From Callaeas wilsoni (lineage: Eukaryota; Chordata; Aves; Passeriformes; Callaeidae), in the NCBI GenBank assembly GCA_013398955.1, contig VWPU01018901.1:19553-83552 (forward strand): DNA of 64,000 nt. Reading direction: 5' to 3'. Below are positions 52,855 to 64,000 of the stretch, one piece after another. The position numbers were made by a program, and so were the translations under genes. The notes below the pieces were generated by a model. That model did not search any database. It was not told the origin of the DNA and worked only from the letters and a program-made list of their open reading frames with translations. Numbering within the stretch: the stretch's first letter is position 1; every line of letters starts with the position of its first letter.

Positions 52855-53005
52855 ACAGAAAAAAACAAACAAAAAACCCCCCCACAACGCCAAAAAACCA
52901 AACTAACAAAAAAAAACCAAAAAAAACCAAAAAAAAACCTACCCCAAAACCGTCCCAAAAAAACCAACATAAAAGACCCCCACAAAAACAAGGGGAAAAA
53001 AAAAA
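52855..53005. repeat. A/C-rich low-complexity tract
   Basis: About 150 bp is made almost only of A and C on the plus strand, in irregular blocks of A-runs separated by CC to CCCCCCC. It has no fixed unit, so it is better described as low complexity than as a microsatellite. In MSRB3 pre-mRNA it would read as a U/G-rich stretch. It gives rise to spurious Phe/Trp/Gly-rich open frames on the minus strand. Confidence 0.85.
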
Positions 53006-56000
53006 GCTGAGGGTGAAACAAACATCAGCAGAAACCCTTCTTGGAGCCTTCACAGTATTCTTGTGTTTAGGAATGGGTTTTTTTCTGAAAAGCAAGGCAG
53101 TGCATGCTGCCATTTACTATTCACCTGCAGACTATGGGCATTTCAGAGTTCAGCTCTGAAGTCCACTGTACAAATTAAGTGAACAGAAAGTATTTTCTGG
53201 GTGTTGACCTGATAATGAAGACATTAAGCATCTCACCTCACATATAAGTTCCAACTGACCTTTTCAAACCTGTGGTTCATAACATTCCTTCCCTATAAGC
53301 AATCACAAGAAAACCAGCAACAAGATATGTTCAGACAGACGGACACAAGTTAGCAGACCATTACTCCTCACCACTCAGCCCCTCACCTGTTCCAACACAC
53401 CAGAGGGTGGTGATTAGTGTCTGACATGCTCTGAAATATGGTGGCATTTTGCCTGATGGCTTTCCTATATCAAACAGTCTTTTGAACCATTCTAACAATT
53501 TTCTCTTATGTTTTGTTGCTTCCTATCACTGAAATTAACTCAATATTTCAACTACATGGAAGACACAACATACATTTTCCCTCTTCTACGTATGCTTATA
53601 TTCCACTAGCATTAATGGACATTACAGTCATGCACTGAGCACATACCACTTAGACTTCCAGAACTAAATACAGCCAGATCAAATGTTCCAGCAGAGCACA
53701 GCCATATAATAAATCGGGCTTCTAGTTTTCAGTACTGCTTCTTTTAATATACCCAAGCAGTTTTTTGGGGCCTTCCAGTACATTTAATTTTTCATATGCC
53801 ACCCCAGAGCCAATCCTGCAATGTGACCTGCTTAGGCAGACCCTTGGGAATATGCATAGCTACTTAAGGGTCTATGAATGTACATCAGATTACAGGATCT
53901 GGCTCTAACTATACATCTCTCTGCTTCCCAAAGTCTGTCCTCTCATGAGTGGGTCAGACCTTGGTAGATCGATGGTAAAGTACCTCAACCCGATATTAAG
54001 AGGAATTTCACAAAGTTAAAAAATATTTGCATATATTTCTTTAAATAAATATCCTTACATATGTTATTGCTAATGCTTAGTATTATTAAAAGTGGAATCT
54101 CTCATTTTTTATTACTTCAGATTTCATTTACACAGTTTATGCCTCTTGTTGTCAGTTTTGCCTTGCTGTCTGATTAAGAAAAGGCCAACTCACAAATCTC
54201 TCTCACATATTTTAATTTCTTTTTAATTTATTCTCTGCAGCCTCTAGTCTTCAGCCTTGGGAGAATGTTGCAGTGTTCTCTCACTGCAAACAAGCCAGGA
54301 ACTGCTATCTAGTTTAAAAAAGAACAACTCTTGAGAATGGTTACATTGCAAACAGTTCTATTGGCTTGTATTTGGAAAACGCGGTATTATAAAACCTGTA
54401 TTTGATATGATAGTTCTTTTTATAATCCCCTCACAAGCCATTTCAAATTACCTTAGCGTGCTGGTGACTAGGATAGATGTTGCAAAAGAAACTCTGAAAT
54501 GTTGGGAAGTCAGGTTTAAGTAAAATTCAAACTTCATCATTAAAAAACCCTTGTAAATGTTTTACACATTGAAAAACAGATCTGTGGCTCCTTTGCTTTC
54601 TTGCTGTAGGTAGCTAACTCCCACCTGCTGTTGAAATACCATTTGCAGTTTCATGCAAGCATTAGAAGTAATGGAGCGAAGACCATTTCCACTATATTGT
54701 GCGTTGAAAATCCAAAAGCCAGGTACCAGGACAGCAGTTCGAATTTTGGGTAAAATTCCAGGTTCTGTCTTAGAAGAACACCACCCAAAAACTAACTGTA
54801 TTTTAAAAAAATTATTTACCTAACACCCAGGAGGGTCAGATGGCCGCAAGGGAAAGGCAAGCCCCTTCTTTGCAAATTTGCAAACTTCCCATACAATCAA
54901 GTAACAGAGCTGTCACATTTATTTTTTCCACCTGGTCATCAGCACAGCTCTTGTTTAATACAAACACATATATTTTGAATCACCATCAGAAATCTCCCAT
55001 GTAAGACAGCAAATTTCTCAAGCACCCAAAAGCAAAAACAAAAACAAAACCCAAACTGCCAGCTAATGTATCTCCTCTATGCACTTGTTTTCTCTACACT
55101 GAAAGTGGTACTGGGACCCCAGCAGGCCCATATAGGCAGCATCTGTTGTTTCCACAGGTCTGCAAACATGCTTGCGGCACGTTACATGGCTAAGGTAGCC
55201 ATGCAAGCCAAAGAGACATTCCATGGAAAGAAATCTGAAGCTGCCTCTCCTCCCTGTGAATGTAAAAAACATTTAACAAAAGACTGAAGTGTTTTGCATA
55301 GTGGGAAAGGGGAAAAGAAAATCATCTCCTCTTGTCCTCTCCAGGCATGTCTACTTTACTTCCATATCTGACATCAATGAAATAAATGTCACTACCAGAC
55401 ACAATCTTGGTCTCACAACCTTTCCAAATTATAACAACTGAGGAGTCCACCACCATCCTGCACCAGCTGGTGGAGATGAAGGCAGCTTCCTCTGGTGCTT
55501 TTTGAGCTGTCATCTTCACTAGTACTGCAGCAACAACAGCATGTGGCTGCTCAGCAGAGGTTGGTGAATAGCAGAACCTTCAATTAAGTGGAGCAAAAGC
55601 TCATTATGTTATAAATTGCCACATTTGTTATCGTTTCTGCTGAGATGGCCAAAGACAGAGTGCACAGGGCAGCTGACCTATTTGCCTTACTCTTGGATGC
55701 AAACCAGACAAGACAAGATCAAGATCTATTGGTACAGCAGTGGAGGGGGGAATATTTATAATGATGGATTTCTCTTCCTCTCCCCCCTAACAGATAAAGA
55801 GACTTTTGTTTTGCTGATATTATCCTAGCACCTTTCATAGACACTACATTTGTATAAATTAAAAACAAGAAAGACAGAGACACTGAGCACTCTTTATCTA
55901 GTCAGTAGATTTCTGTCAGAATCAATAAAAGGGTGCACAACATATGGAAAGGCATTTTATTAACAGTGGGATTAAGATGAATTTAGTAAGAGTGCTTTAT

Positions 56001-59000
56001 GCTACCTTTTGCATTTAAAATATTTCTGTAAGTCATCAAAATAAGTTTATTCACACAGCTTTAATAAAGGTTTAACCCTGCAGCAGAAACAATTAAAAAG
56101 TCAGCATTTGCCAGCAGTGGTGTGTAGCTTATTTTGGCATTCAGGCTGCTGTTAAATCTTCCTGCTGCTTCCTCCACAATAGTGATGTGTGGCCTGTGAA
56201 ATGAGCAGTGGATTTCAAGACTCGAGGTGCTGCAATCTGTACTTGAGATGGGGGTGGAGGAAAGGAGAGGACTGGGGGAAGGTCTTTCCTCTCCTCCAAT
56301 TCTCTACAACAGCCCGATCTAACCCCCTGCAAAACTTACCTGTGCAGGGTAAGGAACGCTTTTGCAAAGACACAAGCAGGCACCACCTGCTCTGTGGCCT
56401 TTCATCCCACTTCTCCAAGCACTGAGGGACATACCCAGCATGAAGACAGGAACTGCTGGGACACTCTGCTCCAGTTCATGCTCTGCTATGACCAGAAAAC
56501 ACTGTAGCCCCCTCCCCTCTCAATCTGCTTCAGGACTAAAGGTAGAGGAACAGTCAAAAAGATTTGTAACTGCCAACTTTGTTCCCTAATGGGCCTTCTG
56601 GAATTCCTTATGTTTCGTTAAAATTCAGCCATGCCTTATGGGTCAAGAAGATGGGGTCAAGCCCTGTAAAAGGGCTTTAAGATGATTCAGTCACGCCTTT
56701 CCTTGCTCTGCTCTCCTCGGGACTCCCTGACCTGGGCCAGAGCACTGAAGAGGAAGTTCTTACCCACAGTGCACAAAGCTGCCAGCGCCAGACCTGGGCT
56801 GGAGCACCTCTCATCTCACAAGAACCTCTTCTACAGACAGAGCAGAGGGCACCTTTGTGCCCTAGCCATGCATCCCTTCCCAGCACAGCTTCTTTTGAAG
56901 GAAATCACAAACTGAGATACATGTTTAGCTTGCAACTGAGAACAATTTCCCCTTCTTAGCATTCTCTGGGACACAACTCCTCTTTCATGAGAAACTTTAA
57001 AACTCAGAAATACTCTGCTGAAAATTCATCTTTCCCTACCCAAGTAAGCCGAAAACACACTAAGCCTGAGCTGCAGAAGGCTCAGGAATGGAACACAAGA
57101 AATTTATGAACTCCCAGAATGAAAAGATCCCTCCAAGAAGCGTGGAAATGGTTTGTGGTGAATCCTTTATGGGAGCAGGAAGGAAATGAAACCAACCTTA
57201 AAAGATCCATCAGGGAACAAATTAAGGGTATGTCTTTGTGCATGATCTGGGAGCACAAAAAATGTCTCATCATCCCAGTGCTTCTCAGTGCAAGAATCAC
57301 TGAGGAACCTCCAGCCAGGTGGGGCAGGGACGAACACCATCTGTCTCCTGAGCAGATGAGGGAGAGTACAAAACTCCACCAGAACAAAGACTTAAAAAGA
57401 GCAGACAAACAGAGTACGAACTCTAGGGAACATAACGGAAGGCTTCTACTCTTCTTTATGATCCCAAGTTTGGCAAGTATCAGGTACTCTTAAGAGTATT
57501 ACACCCAAAGAGATATCTAGTAATAAATTTCATCTTAAAATGCATTAAGTAAGGCATTCTAGACTGAATATACTGTACAAAAGAAACATTTGTAAATGCA
57601 GTACAACATCAAATATATTCCCATTAAGACAGCTATATGTAATTTTCAAAACTCATTTTAAAGCCATTCCAAAAATATGATAATGTTATGCTCTATTATG
57701 ATAATACAGTGTTCTACTATCATATGACTAAAAGGCAAACATATACACAGACATTTATATAATAATGACACATGAATGGTTTCACGTGCTATTTACTATT
57801 GTGATCACAAAGTGTACATTTTCTAGACTCTTTTCAAGAGTCTTCCTTATAACTGCTGGGAGGCAGTAAACTAGGTATTTCTAAGACTGTGTTTTAAATA
57901 TCTATTTTTTATCTAAATTGATATTTGCAATTTTTTTAAAATTTAGCTGGATACAAATGAGTTTTAATTTTTGCCCCCCAGCCAGTTCTGAGGAACAAGT
58001 ACATTCATCTGAGATCTTGTAAGGCATACTTAAACCCAGAGCAAATTTTTATGTTCAAGATATAAAACCCAGAAAATATGAATTTATAATGAAATCATTG
58101 ACAGGCTTTTCACCATAGCTGTATGGATGGTTTATGCTATACAATATCAGTCTTACTTTTATTTTCTTTTGGACCATGTGAACAGACATCTGTAGTAGTA
58201 CATCTCTGACGATACACATTACGAGAAACTATGGGGAAGTTATAACATACATTATAGAAATTATATCTCTGAACATAGAAACAGACAATATGAAATGTTT
58301 AGTCATACTCAAGTGACACAAAGTTTGATAGCTACTACCATACTTTGAACTCACAAGACTAAGGTCTTTTCTAGACTTTCTGTTGTTAAAGCCATATCTG
58401 GCAAACAGTATGCGCACAGATATTTCATGTACATGAGCAGTTTGAGAGTTTGGAGGAACAAATGCATACAAATAATTCATGTATGCAAATGTTTTCAAGA
58501 TTTGCTCCTAAAAGTAATCCTTTATGTTAACAGATTACTGCTAAAAATCCGATTTTGAGACCCAGTAATTTTCTGTTCACTATTCATTTCAATTTTATGA
58601 AGACATTATATTAAAACTTAGAATTAACAAAGATTTAATAAAACAATGAGAAACCATACTATAAATATTTACTTAATAAAGACTTACACCATATGCCCAG
58701 CACCACCTTCATACAGATGCACTGTAGTTTAATCTAATGCTAGAAAAGTACGGTTTCCTACTAGTATTTATTTTAGTAATTAAACACTACACAACAATTT
58801 AATATTACCTAGGACTTTATTATACAGAAAAAACCCCCAACCCTAAGTCTACCCCTGTAATTTCTTCATTACTACTTTTACTTAATTTTACAAGCACCAT
58901 AATTTTCTTTGATCTACAGGAGAGGAAAAGCCAAATTATCACATGCAAAAAATGTGATGTAAGCAGCACAACATTCAAAGTGTTAAAAAAATAAAGGGTC

Positions 59001-61480
59001 TTTTTAAGAAATAAGAACCCATAATAATTAAAAGACACAGCAAAACAATATAAGCTATCTTTTTACATTATAGCTTGGTGGTCTGCTTCAGAAAACATAT
59101 GTACATGGAATCTGCATAATCATGACTTGTATCCGTTGCTTCTTGGTATGCATAAAGCAGATGAGCTAGTTTTTATACTAAAAGTTTGGTGGGGATTGTT
59201 GTGATTTTGCAGTGTTTTTTTTTAAAAAAGACTTAATTTCTGTGAATTAAATCCTGGCAGGTGCTGAGTGACTCCTACATTTGCAAAGAAATTAAGAGCA
59301 TTCAACTCCAATAAAGTGGGCTCAAGGAGCAACACTTCTGTGTCACACGACACACACAACGGAGCTGTAGTCATTCCTGGCAATGAAGAAACCTTGAACC
59401 AATGTGATGGTAGTTTGCATACGGGCAAAGATTTTGTTTTTTTCCCAGTGCTCTCGCTTTTCTTAAAATACTTGTAAATGTTTCTAAGGTCTCAGGGTGT
59501 ACTTTCTGTATGAATGCCTCCTAGACGGGAAGCTTTTCGTATAGCCCTGGGTGTGCAGAACAGCAAATGCCTAGTGCCATCTACTGGGAGCGCCTGCTCC
59601 TGCTCGGACTTGCCATCTTGTCTATAAAAAATGTTACGGGCAGAGTGCACTAGGTGTGCACACATTGAAACGTTTAGTCCTGACTTCAGACGACAAAATA
59701 TTTTAAAAATGCAATTTGGAAGAACAGATCCGCACTCCAGGTGCTAATATACAAACAGAAAAAGAACAAGTGAAAACACTTCACCAGCGCAAGTGAAACA
59801 CACCAGTGTTTACAAAATAGTGGTTCAAAGAAGGGACAGGTCATCTCTACTCCAAGATATCTCCCAGTAGTATTTAATTAATTTAATTGAGGGGGGAGGA
59901 GAGAAAAAAAATCCCTTATTTCTGATCTACAACTATATATTAAATATAAATTATATATTGCATTGTTACTTTGTTCCTTACAGGAAGGACAGAAGTATCA
60001 TTCCAAGTATAGAAATTGAAACAATACGTCCATTCAAGTCCTTGTCCTGCAAATATTTAACTGCATAGCATTTAAAACATTGTTTGAAAGCCCAGTTTAC
60101 TGCTGTGACAGCACGTTGCTCCGTTACTATGAGCATGGCTTCGAGAAGGTTAAAAAGTCTCGTTCCTTATGGAATTTGCCACTGAATTAGAAGGTGGCCA
60201 AGCTCCACACTGTCCTAGACTTGGTGGACACATGGCATGATGGTATGGTTACAGGACTGCAATTCACACAGAACTGGATGGTGGGAAAAGTACTAGCTCA
60301 AAGTGTTATGTTATAAAAAACTCATGAGAACTTAGGGTGTTTTCTGTATATTCAGAAGCCAAAGTCCCAGGGCATTGTGGCATTTAAGCAGATGTTGGCT
60401 CTACATTTCCTTCCCATGTTTTATTTGATACATGCTATGCCATTTACTTGCAACCCCCTAAATACACGACACACAAAAAAACAAAGGCAAAGCAAGCCTA
60501 CATTAATTTTTAAGCATCTGGGGAATTTAGATTACTCTTAAAATATGTGAGATATGTGATTGTATATTATTCCACTGTTAGCAGATGAATGTGGGCTTAT
60601 TATATATAAATATCTCTCTGTGTATATCTCTATAAAGTAGTCAGTCAGTGGAACTCAATCTATTAATGGTCCCACAGTTAGGGATCTAAGTGATGGGAAT
60701 AAATAGTAGTGTCAACTTTTTATTCCAAAATGTGACTGTTGAATTATGAAAGAAAAACAACTTGACAAAACAGCTAATGCAATGCTTTGCTAACAGGTAC
60801 AGAACAGCAAAACCTCCCATGGGCTGTTTGTGTTTCTAGCTGATCAGCTTGAAGATCCCCTTTTCAGAGTGGGATCAAAATGGCCAGAAGACTCAGTGCC
60901 CCCATGTTAAGGTAGACACCAGCAATATGAGCACACATCAAAAGGTGCATAATGAGGGCTAAGGAAATTTGCTTACCCTATATTTTTAGGATTTTAAATC
61001 TGGCTCAGCAGCAAATATAACAGGAAACTGAGGTCAAGCTGACACAATGTGGGTTATTCTCTCTCTTCCTCAATATGTGTTTGCAGTTCCTATCAAGGTT
61101 AATAGGAGTTTTGTGCACATGTGGGGGAAATGGAACATAAATGCTGCAAAAATTTGACTCAGATTTACTTCAAATAAAGTCTAATAAGCTTTAGGAAAAT
61201 CCATCAGCTTGAAAACTGATGTCTTATCACCGAAAGAAAATCTTTAAAACCTCACCTCCATATGCTTGCTAAGTTCAGGTCTGGGAGAAAGTACTTGTAA
61301 TATTCTGCACTCTTATGAACCAATTGTGAGTGTAGCACAAACACCCAAGCTGGCCAATTTTTGAGGCTTCAAACACAGATCAGCCAGGACTGTATCTTTT
61401 TTATTTGGGTGTCAAGAAAATTCCTAGTAATGTTCAAAATTAACTCAGTACATCTTATATTTTCTCCCACATAACCCTGT

Positions 61481-61506
61481 ACACTGACATTATTACACTG
61501 ACATTA
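61481..61506. repeat. 14-bp tandem duplication
   Basis: ACACTGACATTATT (61481-61494) is followed directly by ACACTGACATTA (61495-61506). It is a short local duplication in the 13-kb MSRB3 intron with no evident function. Confidence 0.85.
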
Positions 61507-62237
61507 CAGACTGTTGCTGTTTAAGTGAAACACAAAATACTTAGGTTCAAGGTTTTCCTGATATGTTCAGTTCGTGGAGATGGGGTCTTATGGCACCCTT
61601 CCCAGACCTAATGGACAAACCTGGACCTTACATGAAAAGTGCAGCTGCATGTGGGCATTAAATTGCATGTTTCCATTTAGTTATGTAGAGAAGTGTCACA
61701 TAACTAAGGAATATGCTGTCAGAGGAATGAAAGGATTGAAGTTTAAATTCTGCACACTTTTTGTACGTGATTTTCAGTGTTACATATTTGATTTATAATA
61801 AAATGTGAAAAGAAACACGTGGAGTATAACTATAGTATACTGATAAAGATTTTGGAAAATATTTTGAAGTCCTATGATTTAATAGTAATCAACATGTGAA
61901 ATTCTTTTAGATACCCTCTTTTAAAATTAGGAATGGCAATTAATAAAATATTTTCAGTTTAATTACACAGTTTTTGCCAAGAATGAGGAAAATAATATAA
62001 AATTTAAGAGACAGTATTTTGGACAAGGAAGTCAGCATTTCCAAGCTTCTTAAAATCTGAGATATGAACTCAACTCAGTGACTTTAAGCAAAAAAAGAAA
62101 AAAAAATGCAAATAAACTTCTGCTTCAAAGGAAAATTTAAACAGAACAACCCGCAGCACATTGTTTCCTGCAGCAGAGACACCCATTCCTACAAGGGCCT
62201 TCATTACGCATGACACAACAAGCAGCACCCATTCAAC

Positions 62238-62364
62238 CTGAGGGAAGCCCACAGGCTCGCAGGGCCACTGGCTGGCTCTTTGTCACCAAATGCAGCAGGT
62301 TGAATGCAGACATCACTGTGATATCCTCACCAACAAAACCAGAGGCAAAGAACAGGGGCAAGAG
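62238..62364 (-). CDS. MSRB3: MSRB3 alternative exon with mitochondrial targeting start
   Basis: This exon supplies the N-terminus of the mitochondrial isoform. Its coding part is 62238-62313, encoding residues 1-25 plus one base of codon 26. The peptide begins MSAFNLLHLV and ends with a CGLPS segment. It has Lys12 and Arg19, no acidic residues and alternating hydrophobic positions, as expected of a mitochondrial presequence, and it matches the human isoform as I recall it. The acceptor is a long pyrimidine tract (about 62371-62400) ending CTACTCAG, and the donor is CAG|GTTGAA. Bases 62314-62364 are 5' UTR. The ATG has G at -3. A longer open frame continues upstream through the pyrimidine tract, but that part is intron, so the internal ATG is preferred. 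The exon length is not a multiple of three, so including it shifts any frame entering from an upstream coding exon. Confidence 0.93.
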
Positions 62365-63470
62365 CTGAGTAGGGAAGAAAAAAAAAAAAGAAAAAAAACA
62401 AAGATGAGAACAAATTAAAACATCAAAAATGTTAAGATACATTCACAGAAAAAAACATACTTAAAATTTTATAAGACCACCACCACACGGGAGCACAATT
62501 CTAAATGCACTTTTCTTAGTGCGTTTAACTCATTTCAGCTACCCCACCCCCAACATTTTGATACATATTACACAGTATTCAGTGAAACCATTTGTTATGC
62601 TATAAAGTGAGAGGGACTGGATATTTTTATAGGGGGCATTCACAACAGCTGCTTTAGATAGCCAACTGAGACCAGCTTGGGGTAGTAGCATAGTTGTAAG
62701 TGCAGGAGTACTAAGGAAAAAAACCTTAGAACCTCAGGTAGATAGTAGGAATCCTGCTTAGAACACCCAGGAATGCTGGGCAGATCAAACCTGCAGGCTT
62801 TTTCTATTTATTTTATTTAAACCAAAATCACACACCGAAACATTTCTGAATGGTGAATGCTGGAAACCAGTCATTGCTAAAAATTGTTCTTTTGATGACT
62901 TGTTTGAGGAATGTGACATTTCATTGTAATAAACTCGCCAGATATCTTAAAACCATGGCTTTTCAAAGGCAGGAAATAATTCATGTTGTAAACTGTCCAT
63001 GAGATATATTTAAACAATCTTCCAGCCAGTTCAAATATAGCAAGCAGAGAGATGGCAGTCATGAGATTTTATTTCAGAAGGGTTTAATGCACAAATACTA
63101 ATTGTTCCATTCACCCCACAATGGGAAAGAGGAAATGCAGCTGCCTTATAGCCCAGCCATGCACAGCCACAGCTCACTTCAGAAGATTATGTGATGCGAG
63201 ACTGGAGCCAATCCCCAAGGAAAGTCGGTACAGAAGCTCTCTGGGACTCTCGCAGAAGCAGGATCAGGCCCCAAGTAGCTGTGGAGCAGCAGAGCACGGC
63301 TCCCAGCCTCCGCTCAGGCCCACTCTTTCCTGCGTGGCAGCCCAGGAGCCGCGGGAGGCAGAGTCCTGCCATGCCCGCAGCAGGGGCTGTGCCAGCGGGG
63401 GACAAACTGACCACGGTCTCGTCCTGAAGAACACGACTCTGAGGGGAAGGACACTTGTAGAACACCCCAA
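62365..63470 (-). other. MSRB3: Region upstream of the mitochondrial exon
   Basis: Next to the exon, 62371-62400 is an A-rich tract on the plus strand that serves as the polypyrimidine tract of the exon's acceptor. The rest is AT-rich and then turns GC-richer after about 63190. It is presumably intron between the off-window first exon and the mitochondrial exon. Overlapping open frames on both strands at 63121-63500 have no recognisable domain. Confidence 0.6.
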
Positions 63471-63474
63471 ACAG

Positions 63475-63633
63475 GTGTAGATGCCCCATCCCTGACAGCA
63501 TTCAATGTCAGGCTGGACGGGACTCTGAGCAACCAGATGTAGTTGAAGTTGTCCCTGCCCATTGCTGGGGGTTGGATTAAGTGGCCTTTAAAGGTCTCTT
63601 CCGAGCCAAACCGTTCTGTGATGATTCCATAAC
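63475..63633 (+). mobile_element. CR1 LINE 3' end fragment near the promoter island
   Basis: About 160 bp matches the CR1 3' terminus on the plus strand: GATGCCCCATCCCTGACAGC, CAGGCTGGACGGGACTCTGA, GCAACCAGATGTAGTTGAAG, CCCATTGCTGGGGGTTGGAT, TTTAAAGGTCTCTTCC and a final TTCTGTGATGATTCC tail. It is a different subtype from the copies near 42-43 kb, with the 'rule' segment around TGTCCCTGCCC instead of the GTGGCACTT segment. It is non-coding and antisense to MSRB3. It ends only about 70-150 bp from the GC-rich flank. Confidence 0.85.
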
Positions 63634-63699
63634 CATAAGAAGGACCCAGCCCCCAGCCGTACTCCTTACCAAACCTGTCTGGAGCGCACCTGCCCGCAT

Positions 63700-64000
63700 C
63701 TACACACCTCAGCTGGGTCCTACCCAAACCAAACTCGCTGCGAGACCCCCGACACTTCCGTGCAGCCTGCCGGTGGCGGGGTAGGGGGCCGGGCGCGCAC
63801 TGCGGGGCGGGCAGCCCGTGAGCGCCATCACACACACACAGACACGTCCCTGTCCCAGCGGCGGCGGAGCCGCGTGAAAACCAGCGCGAACCCCTCCGGA
63901 GCAGACCGCCGGGAGACCAGAGGGCTGCGCGCAGCCCGCCGCAACTCCGCGCTGGCCCCGCTGCCGCCCTTGCCCTTGCCGGCGCTGCCCCGAACCCCGC
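63700..64000 (-). promoter_or_regulatory. MSRB3: CpG-rich flank, probable edge of the MSRB3 promoter island
   Basis: GC and CpG content rise steeply from about 63750 to the window end, with a GC box (GGGGCGGGC near 63804) and a short CA run at 63829-63838. The position, upstream of the first visible MSRB3 exon, suggests the MSRB3 promoter or first exon. I translated the minus strand here in all three frames and saw no leucine-rich signal peptide, so the ER-signal exon is probably further right. The island could alternatively start a divergent transcript. Confidence 0.6.

Larger units (their letters stand above)
49154..62237 (-). other. MSRB3: MSRB3 13-kb intron
   Basis: This intron lies between the mitochondrial exon (donor GTTGAA) and the common core exon (acceptor TTTTGCAG). 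It contains a (CTG)4 run near 51292, an A/C-rich low-complexity tract at 52855-53005 and a 14-bp near-tandem duplication at 61481-61506. The remaining segments (49154-52854, 53006-61480 and 61507-62237) are AT-rich with only short unsupported open frames. I specifically looked for a second signal-peptide exon here and did not find one. Confidence 0.85.
1..62364 (-). other. MSRB3: MSRB3 transcription unit (visible part)
   Basis: Six minus-strand exons join in phase to encode methionine-R-sulfoxide reductase B3, the zinc enzyme that reduces methionine-R-sulfoxide in proteins. From the mitochondrial-type ATG at 62313 the exon sizes are 76 coding nt (of 127), 109, 78, 29, 98 and 165 nt. That totals 555 nt, or 184 residues plus stop, against about 185 for the human mitochondrial isoform as I recall it. 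Splice phases run 1, 2, 2, 1, 0 and every junction is GT-AG. The visible introns are about 13.1, 1.8, 10.1, 31.1 and 5.0 kb. The gene continues past both window edges: the 3' UTR runs off the left, and the promoter with the ER-signal exon presumably lies off the right. In mammals this family makes an ER form and a mitochondrial form by alternative splicing at the 5' end. Confidence 0.96.

Noticed and set aside
52659..53113. Phe/Trp/Gly-rich minus-strand open frames of 120 and 89 codons
   Set aside because: They are translations of the A/C-rich low-complexity tract.
55322..55519. A 65-codon minus-strand frame with protein-like composition
   Set aside because: I considered a processed pseudogene fragment, but could not name a parent gene and saw no poly(A) tail or flanking duplication.
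57119..57493. A 124-codon plus-strand open frame in the 13-kb intron
   Set aside because: No domain is recognised, and a 108-codon frame overlaps on the other strand. A decayed retrocopy is possible but not supported.
62233..62442. A longer minus-strand start for the mitochondrial exon, beginning about 43 codons upstream of the chosen ATG
   Set aside because: The extension translates the polypyrimidine tract and acceptor site, which is intron. The internal ATG matches the known isoform start.
63314..63835. A 173-codon minus-strand open frame near the right end
   Set aside because: It runs through the reverse of the CR1 3' fragment into CpG-rich flank, and no coherent protein is recognisable.
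63780..64000. ER signal-peptide exon of MSRB3 in the right-hand CpG-rich flank
   Set aside because: Three-frame reading of the minus strand shows no leucine-rich signal and no phase-1 GT donor after a suitable segment.

Overview
This window is a stretch of bird-like nuclear genome that is almost entirely occupied by one gene, MSRB3 (methionine-R-sulfoxide reductase B3), read on the minus strand. The avian assignment rests on CR1-type LINE 3' ends on both strands and on a solo LTR that resembles alpharetrovirus/ERVK LTRs of birds. No mammalian SINEs were seen. The species cannot be named from the sequence.

In transcription order (right to left) the gene reads as follows. A CpG-rich promoter-like flank lies at about 63700-64000. 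The alternative exon carrying the mitochondrial targeting start is at 62364-62238. It is followed by core exons at 49153-49045, 47226-47149, 37081-37053 (a 29-nt microexon), 5961-5864 and 908-744, the last ending at the stop codon. The 3' UTR runs from 743 off the left edge. All visible splice junctions are GT-AG and their phases join without a break. The joined reading frame from the mitochondrial ATG is 184 codons plus stop. It contains both zinc-binding CxxC pairs, the catalytic RYC motif and a C-terminal KAEL. The exon encoding the ER signal peptide was not found and probably lies beyond position 64000.

The rest is intron. The 31-kb intron (5962-37052) holds a 375-bp solo LTR in the same orientation as the gene and an unexplained CpG island at about 15900-16560. 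The 10-kb intron (37082-47148) holds two CR1 3' ends in opposite orientation, which form an inverted repeat, and a C-rich tract that would be G-rich in the transcript. The short intron (47227-49044) holds two GC-rich patches. The 13-kb intron (49154-62237) has an A/C-rich low-complexity tract but no recognisable gene. A third CR1 end lies next to the promoter-like island.

I found no tRNA, rRNA, CRISPR array or second protein-coding gene. The other open frames are short, overlap one another on both strands and have no recognisable motifs. The most interesting points are the built-in frame switch in the mitochondrial exon, the sense-oriented LTR just upstream of a catalytic exon, the CR1 inverted repeat and the orphan CpG island.
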